64,000 nt of DNA from Cheilinus undulatus (taxonomy: Eukaryota > Chordata > Actinopteri > Labriformes > Labridae): contig NC_054875.1 of the NCBI RefSeq assembly GCF_018320785.1, positions 33,299,157-33,363,156 on the forward strand, written 5' to 3'. A program made the translations under genes and the position numbers. The notes beneath the pieces are model-generated. The model saw only the letters and a program-made list of their open reading frames with translations, was not told where the DNA came from and searched no databases. This document shows positions 13,101 through 26,695 of the stretch, in pieces. Every line of letters begins with the position of its first letter. The first letter of the stretch is position 1.

Positions 13101-14449
13101 TTAACCGGCTGGATAAGTGAAACACTCAAGCGCTAACAGACCTGAAAAACATTGTGTTATAAATTCTGCTAATTGAGTGGAGGGAGGCGAGCATCAGGCC
13201 ACTGCGTTCAAGTTGGCATTACTTTGCAGCAGTTGCTGAAAGATGTGAAGGATGCTAATTTTGCATCAGTTTTTTGTGAAGAGAGATAGAGATCAACTTT
13301 TGAAGGTGAAAGTAGCAGACAGCTCTGTTTAAGTAAGAAAATCACAGTAAACAACTTAAAAAAGCTGTATAAGGGCAGTCATTTGCCACCAGTTATGTCT
13401 CTTTTGTGATTGCATCTACTTGCCCAACCCCAGAGAGCCCTAAGACCCTCTTATCCCCTTTTTTCTCCCTGTCTCCACCCCTCCCTTCTCCCACAGTCCT
13501 CTAATGAACTGAAAGGTCATAGCACTAATAAAACTATTAGCAGAAATGAATCTCTCAGATGTGTTAATGCACTTTTAATTCCTGTTAGCAAATTTCATCC
13601 CCCAGCAGTTTGCTGGCCGCTAATGAGAAATAAAACGCCCCGCTCTGGGGAAGGGGGATGGGGGGGAATGGGTCGATGCTCCGGCTACTCCTCAGCAGAC
13701 TCTATGCACACGCACACAAGGCATATACACTAGCGTCGTACCTTACACACACCCTGGATGTGCTGGATGTTATTCACGGACCGAGGCCTGTTTTCAGCCC
13801 TGTGATTCTGCAGGGTTAATTAAAGAGCACATCTCCATCTGTTCTCATTCAGCCTCAGCTCAGTGTCTTCCAATCAAGCACACAAGACACCCACACACAC
13901 CAGATCACACTCTACTCGGAGGGACAAGAAAACCTGACAGTGAGGTGTTCACAGGGACACATAAACATGACTTAAGGACATGATCTGGCCTCTCACCCAG
14001 CTTGTCTCGTGACCTGACTAATGAGGTACAGACGGGGCGTGACCCTGACGTCTAGCAGCCACCAGAGAATATCAAGCCATTGTAGGCAAGACGTGCGCGG
14101 TGTTTGTGGAAGTGTCTGTCAGCTTGCTGTCACATGTGATCTTCAAGGGAAGCCAAGGTTCACAAAGTGTTCTAGGCCAACTTTTTCCATTTACAAGGTG
14201 TGCTTGCTAGTGGAAATAGAATCCAAGCACCTTGTAAAATTAATAATTAATTCTGACAAATCCTTAATGTATTAATGCCCTTTGAACTGCAAGCAGTAGA
14301 TTACAAAGAGCAGAAGTTAAAGTGCAGTAGTCTGATGCCATGAGCATGTTAAAAATAGGTAAAAGTTTTCAACTCATCCACAAAAAGGTGATGTATGAAT
14401 CATAAATGCTTATTACTTCATGATAAAATAAACTACAATTACACTTCTA
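10177..14449. other. Gene-free, repeat-poor stretch; candidate conserved non-coding DNA
   Basis: No exon can be supported. The blocks near 10,980-11,240, 12,700-13,200, 13,500-13,640 and 13,790-13,860 are repeat-free and rich in homeodomain-type TAAT words ('ttaattaaag', 'taattccctttta'), which looks like conserved enhancers in a regulatory desert. An (AAAT)n microsatellite lies at 12,251-12,274. Conservation was not tested. Confidence 0.35.
12251..12274. repeat. (TAAA)6 microsatellite
   Basis: Six perfect copies of the tetranucleotide. Confidence 0.9.
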
Positions 14450-14930
14450 GGGCCAAGGCACCTAAGGGTGCAAGGACCTTATTGAAATTGCTTTAATTAT
14501 TTTCCTTTGAATTTTTATGCCTCCATACCAGAGACAGATTTTTGGCAAACTCTGCAGATACGTGCACCTTGAATCAAGGATTTACTAATTAGACTTTGGA
14601 GGTCATAGGTCAGAGTTTAAGGTCATCGTGCCTTATTGTCTTGCCATTCTCGTGCACAGCATACCTTCACAGTGGTTTGAGAATTTTTGCACAAATGTCC
14701 ACTCTGACTCAAGGAAGAACTGAATAGAATTCTGAGGTCATAGGTCATTGGTCAAGGTCATCAGGACTCATGCTCATCCCATGCTTGAGAATGCAATACC
14801 TTAATGTTTCAAGGGCTTAACTTTAAACTTAGCACAAATTTCCATAATGACTAAAGGATGAATTTATTACATTTTGAAGGTCAAAAGCTCAAGGTCAAGG
14901 GGCTTAGCAGAAGACCCTGCATCACATTGG
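14450..14930 (+). repeat. Tandem repeat relic, about 140-150 bp unit
   Basis: The motif 'gaggtcataggtcannnntcaaggtcat', followed by a 'gcacaaatgtccactctgactcaagga'-like segment, recurs about three times with drift. The recurring anchors are 'gaggtcataggtca' near 14,600 and 14,732, 'gaaggtcaaaagctcaaggtcaa' near 14,876, and 'actctgactcaagga', 'ataatgactaaagga' and 'accttgaatcaagga'. This matches a repeat type spread through fish genomes ('ggtcaaaggtcaaggtca'). Its origin, satellite or part of a large DNA transposon, cannot be decided here. Confidence 0.6.
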
Positions 14931-17900
14931 ACAAAGTCCTTTTCACTAACTATGTGTTTGAATTGAAAAAGTGCTGCCTTGGTGGCTTCCTCGCCGAAGA
15001 AAATGTATGTATCAGATTGTGATTTACTTTTTCCTTTTTTCTTGACATGGAGTTCACTGTCGTCAGTAGTGCTTGGGATGGCACTGTTGCAGGATGCTCG
15101 GTGGGTTGAACAGTAGTAACTAAACTTTCTGCTGTCTTTTGAATATCTTCTTGTGTAATGTTGGATGATGGGGGACCCCAGGAAGACTAGCTGCTACCCT
15201 GGTAGCAACTATCCTTTTAAACAACTATTAAAAATGTTTATCCCTTGCTTATGAGTGGTATCTCTTTGAGGGATTTTCCTCAAACTTCTACAACTGTCTA
15301 CAGGGTCAAGATCATTTCTTCAAATCACTTTACCACAGAAAAAAAAACAAACAGGCCTTTTCGTGCCCCACCACTGTCCAGCAAGTGTTTACCTCGCATA
15401 TTACCACCAGGTAGTTCTAGTTTTATCAAGAACTAATAAACCATATCAGGCATAGCATAAAGATTTTTTAAATTCTTGCAGACATTTTGAAACTAGCCAT
15501 TTATGAAAAAAGGATTCATTATAATCTGTGTTTAAAGGGAAATTTTAAACTTTGAAAGGCTGGCCACACACTACACAGTTTTTAAATCTTAAAAGGTTTT
15601 TAAAATGTGGGAAACCAAGGACATAAGGAAAGTTTCAAATGATCTTTGATTTAATAATCCTTCAGAAGCACACACCACAACTCAGTTAGATTGACACCTG
15701 CAGTCTGCAGTAAAGATCTTACAAGGATGGTTACATACACACATACACACACATATACACATCTCACAGAAACTTGAATGACCAAATGAGATTTCAGAGA
15801 AAAAACAGAAAAAGTTGGACTTAACATTGTTTAGTGTGTGACCAGTTTAAAGGGATTAAGTTATAATTAATAAAGGATTAAGAATAATCAAAAATTACAA
15901 ATTAGACACCTCTAAATCTCTTGACATATATATTTTATAAATACAGGAAAGAAATTTAAGAAAGGAGAAAACAGTATCTTTTTTGATATATTTACCTTTT
16001 CTCTCAACAAGTTGGCCACAGAATAGTGATCATTTTATTTATGGACCATCTTGGAGAATTAAAAGAGCAACTCTTCCTTCCTTCATGACCAATTCATGTA
16101 ACAGTTACTGCTCCACAATAAACAGTTAAAATAAAAAAAGACTCATCACTGCGGTGAATTTGAGACATGATGAAACATGCTGACTTAAACTGACATCATA
16201 GGTAAAAAGATTTGAATTAAGTTGTAAAATTGTACCACTGATTGTAGTTATTTATAACTTACAATTTATACAGCTGCTTTAACACAATGCTGGTATTAGT
16301 TTAGTAAAAGACACTCACTGAAAAATCCCATTTCCTTTCATCCTAGGCTAAAAAAAATAAAAGGCAAAGGAAAGCAAAGAAGAGCCCAGAGGGGAGGGCC
16401 AGAGACATTCTATTACCAAACTAAGCCTTTTAATCAATAAAGAGATAAAAGATATTTTAATCAAAGACATATTTCCTTGTTTGTCTAATGCCTCTGCCGC
16501 CACCATGCACATAATCTTTAAACGCTGAAAAGGATGCATAATGCTCTCCCAGAGAGCCACTCATCCATATAAACACAAAAGCGGAGCAGTCAGCAGAAAC
16601 ACACACCAGCCTGGCCCAGCGCACAGACACTCCATAGACGCCAAATTACATTAGGATGGGCATATTAAGGGGAAATTGCATCCTGTAAACTAGAATATTA
16701 TTTTTGCACACAAACACGTCTCTTGCACACACGCACACAAACCATTTTTCAACATCATATTCCCTGGCCCCTGTGCTCACTATTCAGTAACGGATCCATA
16801 CAAGCATTGTTTTTGTGCATGGACACACACAAACACAAACCATAAACACGAAGCACGGTGCTATTAGTGTGTGTGGGCTGTTTGTCGGACATGCAGGCAT
16901 CCGCTAGCCATGGCTAAAGCGTTCCAATGAGATTAGAGAGGTAACCGGAGCCCTTCCAGGCCCTCTGAACTGAGCTCATGTCGAACTAACAAGTCCAGAG
17001 GTGGTGGGCTGGCTGGATCAGATTCCAGGAGCTAATGGGTCAAATACCTACTGACACTTAATTGAGTGATAGAGTGTGCACATTTAGGTGTGTGGGTGGG
17101 CGAACGAGTGTGTTTCTAAGCTAGTGTTTGAATAATCTACCTTTACATTCCTGTAATTACAGAGTTTCCTAGTTTTAAACAGTCAAAACCCTAATGTGTA
17201 TGAATTTAGGTGATTGTGCTTGTGTGTGGTCCAGGCTCCACTCATGGTGCATCAGCTTGCACGTCTGCTGAGCATCGGGGAGCAAACAGCAGCTCCAGTA
17301 ATGGTGATTCATGCTTTCCGTCAGGCCCCCTGACAGGCCGGGTTCGATCCCCTGCTCAGCGCGCTGTAGCGGCAGTAACAGCAGCCGAGGCGAGCGGACG
17401 ACCACAGACATCATCATAACTGCTGAGGGAGTGTAGGGCTGCTGACATATTGATCGACCCTCAGTTAGGAGATTTGATAGATTGACCTCCCACTCTTGAC
17501 TTTAAACAGTGAAAGGAGGAGGGCAAGTCGGGAAGTCGAGAAAACAATCAAGGCAACAGAGTAAAGGATAGAAGACTGCTATAACCAAGGTAGTTATCCA
17601 TCTACCTGTCTAATAAAGATTAAAAATTATGAGTGAGCTTACTGAGAGGAAAGTGTGGCCCTTGCTTATATGCTCTATATCCCTCAAAACTTGGAATTTT
17701 GAACTACTGCAACACAAGTCAGTTCTCAAGACCAGAATTAGAGATACTCATATAAAGCCAAGCAAAAAGCAACAAGCCAACAGAAGATAAAATATCCATG
17801 GGGCAGCCTTTCTTCCTTTCTGCCTCTATACTAGCAGTCCTCCAGCCCAGCAACTCATCAGGCCATCAGGCTAAGCCTAACCCCTTGCCTCCTTTGGGGC

Positions 17901-19055
17901 TCAGGGGCCAGGAAGGAGCAGAGAGGGTACAAGCTTACACTAACGATGGAGGAAACTGTGTCCAGTCGGCTGGAGCCGGAGATGGAGCAGAAGACCCTGC
18001 ACCATTGTTCTGCCAACACGCTGACAGCCTGTGATTTAGGACCGGGGCTGCCCAGGAGCGCTAAGGGAGGGACAGGAGCGAGGGAGGTCAGAGAGAGGCT
18101 CCACAGGCACCCTTCAACAATCCTACCCGAATCCCTCCATCCATGAGATGGCAGAATGAATCATGGCTGACCCAGTGCGAGGCCTAAGCCTGGCCTCCCT
18201 CTACAACCCCCTATCCCCTCCATCAACCCCCTCCTCTCCCAGGACAAACATGACAAATCTGGTGTTTATTTACTTAAAAAGACCTGGAGAGAGAGCAAAG
18301 GGGGGCAGATAAAAAACAGTGTAAAATCAATACAGAGTTGGTAGTTCTTGCCCTACTGCTGCTCCTTCCTATCTGTGCAGCTGAAGAAACCTGAGCTGAG
18401 GTCTAATAAGGACCCCAGGTGGAAAAGGGACGCAGGTGGCTACAGAAAGCTCCACAGAACTTGAAGGAAATGCGGGGAAAAAGGCTATCAGAGTAGAAGA
18501 TTAGGTACAACATGCACTTATAGCATTATTTACTATGCAGCTTATAAACAATGTTGACCATTTATAATGACCACTAAAACTTTGGGTTAATTACACCAGA
18601 TGAAGGAGTTGCTCCCATACCATTCTTTCCTTTCCACTTTCCTCATTTTCAGAGTTTCCCTCTGATACAGCAGGAAATTACTGATTGAAAACCATAATTT
18701 GTGACTTTTTACAAACTTTGGCAGAGATGGCACTCTCTGCTGGCACTACAATGTAGTTTTAGTTATCCTCAGATTATAATTTACCCAAAACCAGTAGACA
18801 GGGGTTGATAAAACATGGCATGTATTGGTCAGTGATACTTGAATGAACACCTAACTCCATGAAAAAATGGGATTCTAATTTATTTTTAACATTATTAACT
18901 ATAACATTTAATCAATGAAAAAATGGTGTAGTTTGGACCTCAGAAAGTAAAAACCATGCGACAAAACAAAGAAATGGAAAAAACAAACATGTTTGAAAAC
19001 TATTTCAGATGATTCTTGAATCTTGTTTTTAAACAAGGTATACTTTTCACAACCC
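14931..19055. other. Gene-free stretch; candidate conserved non-coding DNA
   Basis: No gene can be supported. A CA-rich run lies near 15,734-15,765. The block 16,380-16,680 contains 'ttttaatcaataaagagataaaag' and 'cgccaccatgcacataatc', is free of repeats, and looks enhancer-like. The blocks at 17,220-17,420 and 17,800-18,240 are GC-richer and carry several overlapping short open frames on both strands. None has homologous motifs, so they are not called as genes. Confidence 0.4.
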
Positions 19056-19115
19056 AATAAAACTGGCTTTGTGACCCACTTTGGGGTCTCAACCCATCAG
19101 TAGAGAACCAGTTCT
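19056..19115 (-). mobile_element. Terminal fragment of a hAT MITE
   Basis: On the minus strand this reads 'ctgatgggttgagacccca' and 'aagtgggtcacaaagcc', close to the first 60 bp of the intact MITE at 23,223. The remaining part and the other end are not recognisable. Confidence 0.45.
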
Positions 19116-22100
19116 ATGGTTGCAGAGTCATGTGCACAATGAGGATGTCACAAGGGACTAAATACAGACCAGTTGACTGTAGTCTACATTTAAGTAGAAT
19201 AGGATTGGGTAGTATCCATTTCTTAAAACTGTAAAAACTTGCCCAAAAGTCAGGATTTAAAAATCTCATAAAGACATTCCACCGAAAGTATGATTTGCCT
19301 GGACACGACCATTTTGCTGAAAACTCCCTGCCAGAGTTGTACATGTCAGAGAGAAGATGGCCCGGCAGCTAACATAAGTGTTTCACTTCTCCACAACTAC
19401 GGAGCCTTATCTCAGCCTAACAGTTCATAACATCGGCAACTAGGAGGTAAAAAGTTTGTGCTTCCTTGTCCCTGATGATCACACCACAGAGCTCCTTGCA
19501 CAAGGTCTCAAATAAGCTCTTCTTGCAGGTTACTGTCCACATATCTGTGCTGGTTCCCAGTACCCCTGTGCTTTAATCAAGTTGTTATAAACCAGTTTAC
19601 CCTGGTATAGCCTACACACATCTACATTTTCTAGATTAAAATCTCCAAATCACTCCTTGCTATGAGATGCAACCTAACCGCTATGTTGGTTTATATAATG
19701 TAAAGCATTATTGCAATAAGGCAGTGGCCACTACCCTGAGCTACAGCCCAAGCTAATTGCTGCTTCAGCTTAGATTAAATGACTGGTAGTTCTACAGCTT
19801 ACTAACAAGAATGACAGTTTATTTGTTTGGCTAATAACACATACCCCTGGTGTCACCCAGTACTTGGCATACAATCATATTTCTCTCAGTATTAAAAGCA
19901 GATTCTGATACTGACATTGGTATCAGAACAACTTCACTTACTGAGCACTGAATGGTGACATAAAGGAGAAAACACAACACTTGTAGGTGATGTATGTGCA
20001 CAGTCAGTGATTTGTGAGATAAAATTGGTGTCCAAGTTGGAGTCCAGACAGTGGAGCGTTGAATCTGCAGAGCCTCTGCTCTCGCCACATGACAGGGACA
20101 AACAGATAAGGCTGGCTCTCAGGGGAGAGGGAGGGTGGCCATCAAGCCAACCCCCTAAAAAGAAATAGCAGCGGCGAGCTGTCAAGGTTTCTGTCACATC
20201 CTACATCAAGTCAGCCTCCCGGTCCATCCCGTCGCTGGCAAACCACGCACAGTTGTGGCCAAGGATGAAAGTGCTGGAAAATGGGAGTCATTGTAAACCA
20301 TTTTCTGCCCTGGAGCCCCCACCGCCGCCGCCACCATCCCCTCCGTCTCCACCCCTCTTCTTCCCGACTCCTCTTGAAGACAAATGGGTCCAGGGCAATG
20401 ACAGAGTGCCTGGTCCACAAATCACCGACGGCCGGTTTGCTCGTCCACTGCTTCCTCCTCCCCCGCTGCCTCCCCCCTGCACCCAACCTCGCCCCCTCCT
20501 CGTCCCCGGCCCCTCCATTAGTCATGTGCACGCAGGCAGCAGCCAGCAGCCGTAATTAGACAAGGACAAATCGCCAACCGCAGACGTGGACGGGTCCGGC
20601 CGCTAAATAAGGTCCCGTTTCCATACCGACTGGTGGGCGGCAAGTAGGGCCAAGGAGAGGACCGGACTGTGGGAGACAGAAATGGGGAGGGGTCGGTACT
20701 GTCCAATACACCCTGCAATCCTCTTGTCCTGGCCTGGACTAGCACCACCATTTATTATCCTACAGGCCAATGTCTTGAACCTACAGCTCAAAGATACACC
20801 CCCAAACTATACCCCTACTCTAACACCAACATACCCCTTAATCCTATTCCCAGTAGAAACCTGTTTTCAGATCTACACTGCAGTTTTTCTCACAATACAT
20901 TTTCATATAATTATCCCGGACACACTTAGAGTATATGAAATACTCATAAACATGGATATTAATTTCATGAATATTAAACTTCTGTGCTCACTTTTGTCAA
21001 ACTGCTGATAGTGCAAAATTTAAGATAGTTTTCTATACGGAATATGAATACCACCATCCATCTTTCAAGACAGGGGCGAGACAGGAACCTCATACAAGCG
21101 TCCATCACATTCTTGTCAATGGAACAACACTACGTCACTTTTTTGTGAGGGGGTCAAACCAACTCTAAATAAATAAAGTAAGCAAAGTAAATTTGGAGCA
21201 ATAAAGAGGTTTCAGGGTACATTAGGTGTAACATTAGAAGAATGGAATTAGCAAAAATGAGGGCCGGTAGAATCAGATTACACACGGACAAAGAAATGAG
21301 CAGTCAACAAAATATAAATTACAGCCATATGAGGGCAGAGCAGACCGAATTCACAGAGGAGTATCAGTAACAATTGCTTTGGCCGGGTCAGAGCTATAAC
21401 ACTCCCTGGGCAGAAGGGGGTTTGCAAGAAACTGACCACCCCCTCCACCTACACACACAAAGACACAGAAAAACTCTCACACACATACAAACAGCATGCT
21501 CCACCAGAGCAAACCTTATTGATCTGCCTCCTAATTTCCTAATTAGTTTTTTATTGGATTTCATAATCGCCATCAGGACACATCAAAAGAAACTCAAAAC
21601 CCCAGCAAGATTTTCTGCCCTACTCAACATAATTTTTTTAAAACTGTGAAAAGGATGCCATGTTTTCAATTCCAAGTCCCCAGATGTGAGAGCAACCCTG
21701 TTTTTTTCTCATTTAACTTCTCCACCAGAACTCCTTGGCCAGCAAACACTGCACAAAAACACCATTTCTCCCATGTGCAGTAACTGATGTTTAGCATTGC
21801 ACATTTTCTGCATGATCTGCTGCTATTTGTCACACTTCTGCTCTCTCTACAGTCGCCTCTCACTTGTAGAACTTGCTAAACATACAGCAGCATAAGGTGC
21901 AGAAAAAAGTGAAGATAAAAGAAAAAATCTTTAATTCTGGCCATTGCATGTTAAAGTGTTTCCAGTCACTTCTCGTAATTCTTTGTGGCCCATGTAACCT
22001 CCTTGAAAAGAACAAAATCTTATCCAGATTGTTCATCCTGTGTCACTGCCTCTGAACTACACTGGCCAGTTGGCATTTGTGCTCACCACAGGAAACAGCC

Positions 22101-23214
22101 TTCTATTTCCTGTGAATAGCATAGCTGCTCACACATCAACATGCTGAAAGACTGAACGGCCAGCAGCAGAGCAGCAGAACTTTCCAATAACTGCAGCAGC
22201 TGGCCAGTGGTTACCACACTCTCTAATGTTTTTATAGTGTTATGTATGTGATGTTGAAAGATATACTGAGTACAGAAAGCGGGCAAAGTCTGCGGGGAGT
22301 CCAAAAACAAAGAACATCCAGAGTCCTTTCTCGCACACGGGGGCAGCTGGCCCCCTGACATCTGTTTAGGAAGAATCCAATGCATACAAAAACAACAGAG
22401 GACATATTCAAATTACTGGAAGGAGTGTCCCTTTGGACCACAGGCCTCAACTTTTCTTTTAGCACCTCCACTCTGATTTGACTTCAAGAGACTCCTTCTT
22501 GCACCATCTGGTGTGTAAAATAAATGCACAGAGAGTAGAAAAGGACCTAGGACAAGCATTAGAAAACTTACTACTTACTTGCTACTTAAACTGAACATCT
22601 TCTCTTCAAATGCTTAATTTGGCCACCTGAGCTGGTCTGCATGAACCGCGGTCAGTCATGTTGGGATGAGTGAGCAAGTTGCAGCTTTCTTCCATCAGAG
22701 CTCAGCAGCCGTCGCTGGACTCGCATCCAAACAGAAACTAATGTAACTGCCTCTACACAAGCTAATCATCTTTATTTTATTTGGGAATTGTTTGAAATGA
22801 CATTTTTTCTATTTTATAGATCATTTCAAGAGACATTATCATTTTAACTTTTTTTTTAGGTAAAAATAGGAAAAAATGTGCGGGTTTCGGGATGTTTGAA
22901 TTAGAAAGTAAAGTTAAAAACTAAAAGACTATTTTATTTCTTTGAAAAAGGAAAATATATTTAAAAATATCTTTTCCAAATTTTTTTCAAACTGTTTTCT
23001 TTAAAGTAAAATCTGGATTTGAACTCTTGTTGAATCGTATTGTTGAATTGTCATCTTGTTTTTCCATCGAGCAACAGAAAAGTATCAACAGTAGTATTAA
23101 TCAGGACTCAGAGAACGAGCTCTGGAATAAAAATATGACTTATATATCTGTTTTTTTTTATGACTTTGATACTTTTCTGTCCAATGAAATGTAAAAAGAG
23201 TGGAAAATATGTTC
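19116..23214. other. Gene-free stretch with a GC-rich island
   Basis: No gene can be supported. Positions 20,300-20,520 are strongly pyrimidine- and GC-rich on the plus strand ('ccgccgccgccacc', 'ctccccctcc'-type runs), which produces several overlapping low-complexity open frames on both strands. Positions 21,330-21,620 are repeat-free with TAAT words ('cctaatttcctaattag') and resemble conserved non-coding DNA. Confidence 0.4.
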
Positions 23215-23521
23215 TTTTAAAGCAGTGGTTCTCAACTGGTGGGTTGGGACCCAAAAGTGGGTCCTGAAGCCCTTTTCAGTCACGGATGTGTGCCTGGGAA
23301 AAAATCGTCTATGAGACTCCATAAAACATGCATATTTTGTCTTGTTTCATTGCTTTGATACACCTTTTGTACTGTCTTAGGCCCAAGCTCCACTATTTTA
23401 TTATCAAATATTTATGATTGATCCAAAAAAAAATAAATCTCCAAAATATGGGTTGCAATTCTCCTTGAGGAGTTGATGATGGGTCCTGTGACTCAACCAG
23501 TTGAAAACCCCTGTTTTAAAG
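23215..23521 (+). mobile_element. hAT-type MITE with 8-bp duplication
   Basis: The element proper is 23,223-23,513 (291 bp). The ends are imperfect inverted repeats: CAGTGGTTCTCAACTGG on the left, and the complement of the right end reads CAGGGGTTTTCAACTGG. The flanks carry an exact 8-bp target duplication TTTTAAAG (23,215-23,222 and 23,514-23,521). The 8-bp duplication and CAG-type ends place it in the hAT superfamily. It has no coding capacity. A second, shorter piece of the family lies at 19,056-19,115. Confidence 0.9.
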
Positions 23522-24649
23522 TATGTGGTATAAAAGTATGCAAGTAAAAAAAAAAAAAAAAGGTGACAACCATATTAACAAATGACCTTTGTTAATGCAC
23601 ATTTGATACCTTTTCTCATGTTCATTTTTAATGTTTATACCATGCTGCTAATTTGATTCATAGTGTTTTTAATATCAAACTTGATTAAATGATTAAAAAC
23701 AATGACTCTGTACAATTATTAGATATTTTACACATTATAACAACACAATAGGAGTGCAGTCATGGAAGAGCTGAGCTATACAGTGTTGAAGATGGGTACA
23801 TTTGTTCCATCTAATTTCACTCAAGCTAAGAAAAGACATGCTAAAACAACATCAAATACACACACCTGGAGCACACTGGCTCTTTCAGTTTACAGGCTTC
23901 AAAATGAAAACAGTTACATCGAAACTAACAAATAAGTGTCTTTACAGCCAATATGGCACACCATTTACCGTTGATAAACAAGGATTATTTAACAGAAAGG
24001 AATAAAGAGCAGACACTCTGTATGTCTGCACATGGAAACTCAACAGGTTCAAACAAGAGGCAGGAGGGACTATAATGAACAAACTTTGAGCTCATGTCCA
24101 CAAACTTACAGAGCTAGAAATGGGGTTTCATAAAAACAGCACTTCAGGACCTTTCTGGATCAGAGCATACCAACAGCCTCTCCCACTGTACCAAGCTCCC
24201 TGCTGTACTTAGTGCTTGTTTTTGTGGACCGTCTTCAAACCTTCATAGATTAAACTGAATAAACAGAAGAGCCAAATAGAAATTTCTCTTCAATATACAT
24301 TTCAGCTCATGCTGGGGTTTTTTATTATCACAAAAAGATGCAACTCATGGTCCTCACAATGTTTGTTTACACACTAAAGTTTGCTATTGAGGAGGAAATC
24401 TGAGCTAGAATAAAAAACATTGTCAGCCAGATAACCCTTAAAAAGTGTCTCTTAAAATGATCAAATACCAGAATGCGCACTACCAAAAATCACAATATAT
24501 ACTTGTGAGAGCTGTTTCTTAAAAAATTCTTACATTCATGTTTAAATGATTTTATAATCTCATAAGTTCATAACCTTGCAAAGCCAATAGGTTGGCCAGA
24601 TTCCATGTCTGTCATCAGACAAATCTATTTTGCAAAGCTCCAGTCTGAA
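23522..24649. other. Gene-free sequence
   Basis: An A17 run lies near 23,547. No gene or named repeat is recognised. Confidence 0.4.
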
Positions 24650-26340
24650 ATGATTACTGGGGTGGTAGCTACAGAGGCGGTTTAGTCCTGCTAGAGGCTG
24701 GAAGTAATGGCTGGAACCAGTTTAGCAATTAGCTCGGATGTAGCTACATTATAGCAGCAATTTTATCAGAGCTGGGCCACATTAATTTATTTAAAAAAGA
24801 GCAAGGAACTGCACAGAAAGATTTTCATTATTTAAAAGATGTTTTGTCCTTCTCCTGACCTGCGTCAACATGAGTTTGCCTTAGTTACACTTGGGTTTTG
24901 TTGTACTGTAATTCATTACAATGGCTGCTGGTGGAGCTGTAAGCTTGGATAGCTGCATCTGCAGTTTTATCTGAGCTGGGCCACATTAAGAGCAAAGAAC
25001 CACACTGACAGCTTTTCCTTTGGGAGAAAAATGTATACATTTTAAAGATAATAATATCAAGCTAGTGCACTTGAGGGTGGAATTGAGAGGCTAAATCTAT
25101 TTAAAAAAATGTTTTTCTATATACAGTTGCTGATTTAATTTTTTTCCTGGTCTGATCTCCTGATAAAGGTTTTGGATGAAACTAGTTTTGTGCCTAAAAA
25201 GGCTGTTATTAACATCAGGAAGCTTTTTTTATCTTTCTTTAATAGATATTCAATTTTATGTCCATAATAAAACACTGACTGTCAACTTAGAAAGGTCAAG
25301 TGACCTGCACGACCATCTCTGATTTTACCTGATACTATATTTCACCAGAAAATTGTTGGCCACACATTATCATTTTACCTTTATTTCCTTATTTATGCTG
25401 GGATAGTTTTTAAGTTCATTACTACATCATTTATTAATTATCTATTGTATAAAATTATCTATTTGAATAATATGTGATTTAATTTCTGGGTTGAGTTGAC
25501 ATTCTACGGTGATCAACACTCTGTTTTTTCATCTTTGCTTAAAATATATTTTTGATCAATAAAATCAATGGAACAGAGGTTTACTGCAACTGCAGCTTCT
25601 GCAGGGAGGAAATATCTAACAAATACCTACAATCAGTGACTGTTTAGTTCAGCTGTTGCTTCACATTATTTACCTGAACACCTCTCTCCTTCTCTCTGCC
25701 TTATTAAACGGCGTTTGTGGGTGCAATGAGTTTTGATCATGTTTTAAATCTGCTAATTATCAATACTGATACATTTTTCCTATTCAGTGATATGTCTGAC
25801 GCTCAGTCTTAGTGATGCCACACTGTGGTTTAATCATTTAAATTAAAGGATATTATCGATATATAAACGTACGCTGACCAGCCCGCGTGAAACAGTGGAA
25901 GTGCTTGCATAGGGACAGCCCACTTTCCTACGCCTATCCTACAGCGGTGGAGGGAGAAATGCAGGGATGAGAAAGCACAGTGTTTATCCTTAAAGCCTAA
26001 AAGTCTCCACTAACTTGTGTGTGTCTTTAGCTCACACACAGAGGGCGCAGCGTTTGTCCGTGCTGTGTTCATCTGGTGCATTCTGCTGTAGGGGAGAAAA
26101 TCTAGGACATTTAGGAAACTCAAGGTTCTTTTCTTCTTCTTTGGTAGTTTTGGCAGTGACTCTCAGTGCACTGTTGCTGATATAGCGCCGCCAAATTGTC
26201 AAAAATGACATCCACCTGCTGTAATGCTTGTCAGAAAATAACAGTTTTTATGGCATCAGAGCTTTGAGAGCTGGAGGCAGCATGAAACTTGGTGGAGGCA
26301 GCTGCCTCATGATTTAATGTGTAGGGAAAACCCTGCACTG
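24650..26340. mobile_element. Probable degenerate non-autonomous hAT-like element
   Basis: The phrase 'gagctgggccacattaa', followed by 'agagcaa(g/a)gaac', occurs twice, near 24,768 and 24,974, about 206 bp apart. This is a sub-terminal repeat pattern. The right edge reads 'gtgtagggaaaaccctgcactg' (to 26,340), whose complement CAGTGCAGGGTTTTCCC looks like a hAT terminus. The matching left terminus is not seen, so the left limit is approximate. No transposase motif is present. Confidence 0.4.
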
Positions 26341-26459
26341 ATCCAAATCCTGCGTACAGATTCTAGATCCATATAGAATCTACATCTATGTAGAATCTAA
26401 CAGATACTAAGGCAGAACATTTTGAGTTTGATAAACAGTTTTTACAGTCCTGAAGATGC

Positions 26460-26695
26460 AGCAAGGTCAGTGCAATATTAAAGGGCAGGTGCAATAAGAA
26501 CTTTTACCTTTAACTCTCGTTTTTATATCTTATTTTTTATCTTCTGGTACTATGGACCACTGTCTGTTCTTGTGTTTATTTGTTTTGGTTTTTTTTGGGA
26601 TGTTTTGACTGCAAGCAGCTAAGTTGCACTTTTGTCCATGACATATTTTCCTCTGGGGACAATAAAGTTTATCCTTTATTCTTTATTAAAGAATA
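26460..26695 (+). mobile_element. LINE 3'-UTR tail
   Basis: The sequence 'cagtgcaatattaaagggcaggtgcaa', then T-rich DNA, then 'cctctggggacaataaagtttatcc', matches the usual 3' end of fish L2/Rex-like LINEs ('ggggacaataaag' tail). No reverse-transcriptase sequence remains upstream, as expected for a 5'-truncated insertion. Confidence 0.55.

Noticed and set aside
17325..17365. 'gggttcgatcccctgc' resembling a tRNA B box
   Set aside because: No A box at the right distance and no cloverleaf pairing.
17175..18146. Several GC-richer open frames
   Set aside because: Short, overlapping on both strands and without recognisable motifs; not supported as exons.
20211..20560. Overlapping Pro-, Arg- and Gly-rich open frames on both strands
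   Set aside because: They all come from one GC- and pyrimidine-rich low-complexity block; no domain, codon bias or splice signals.
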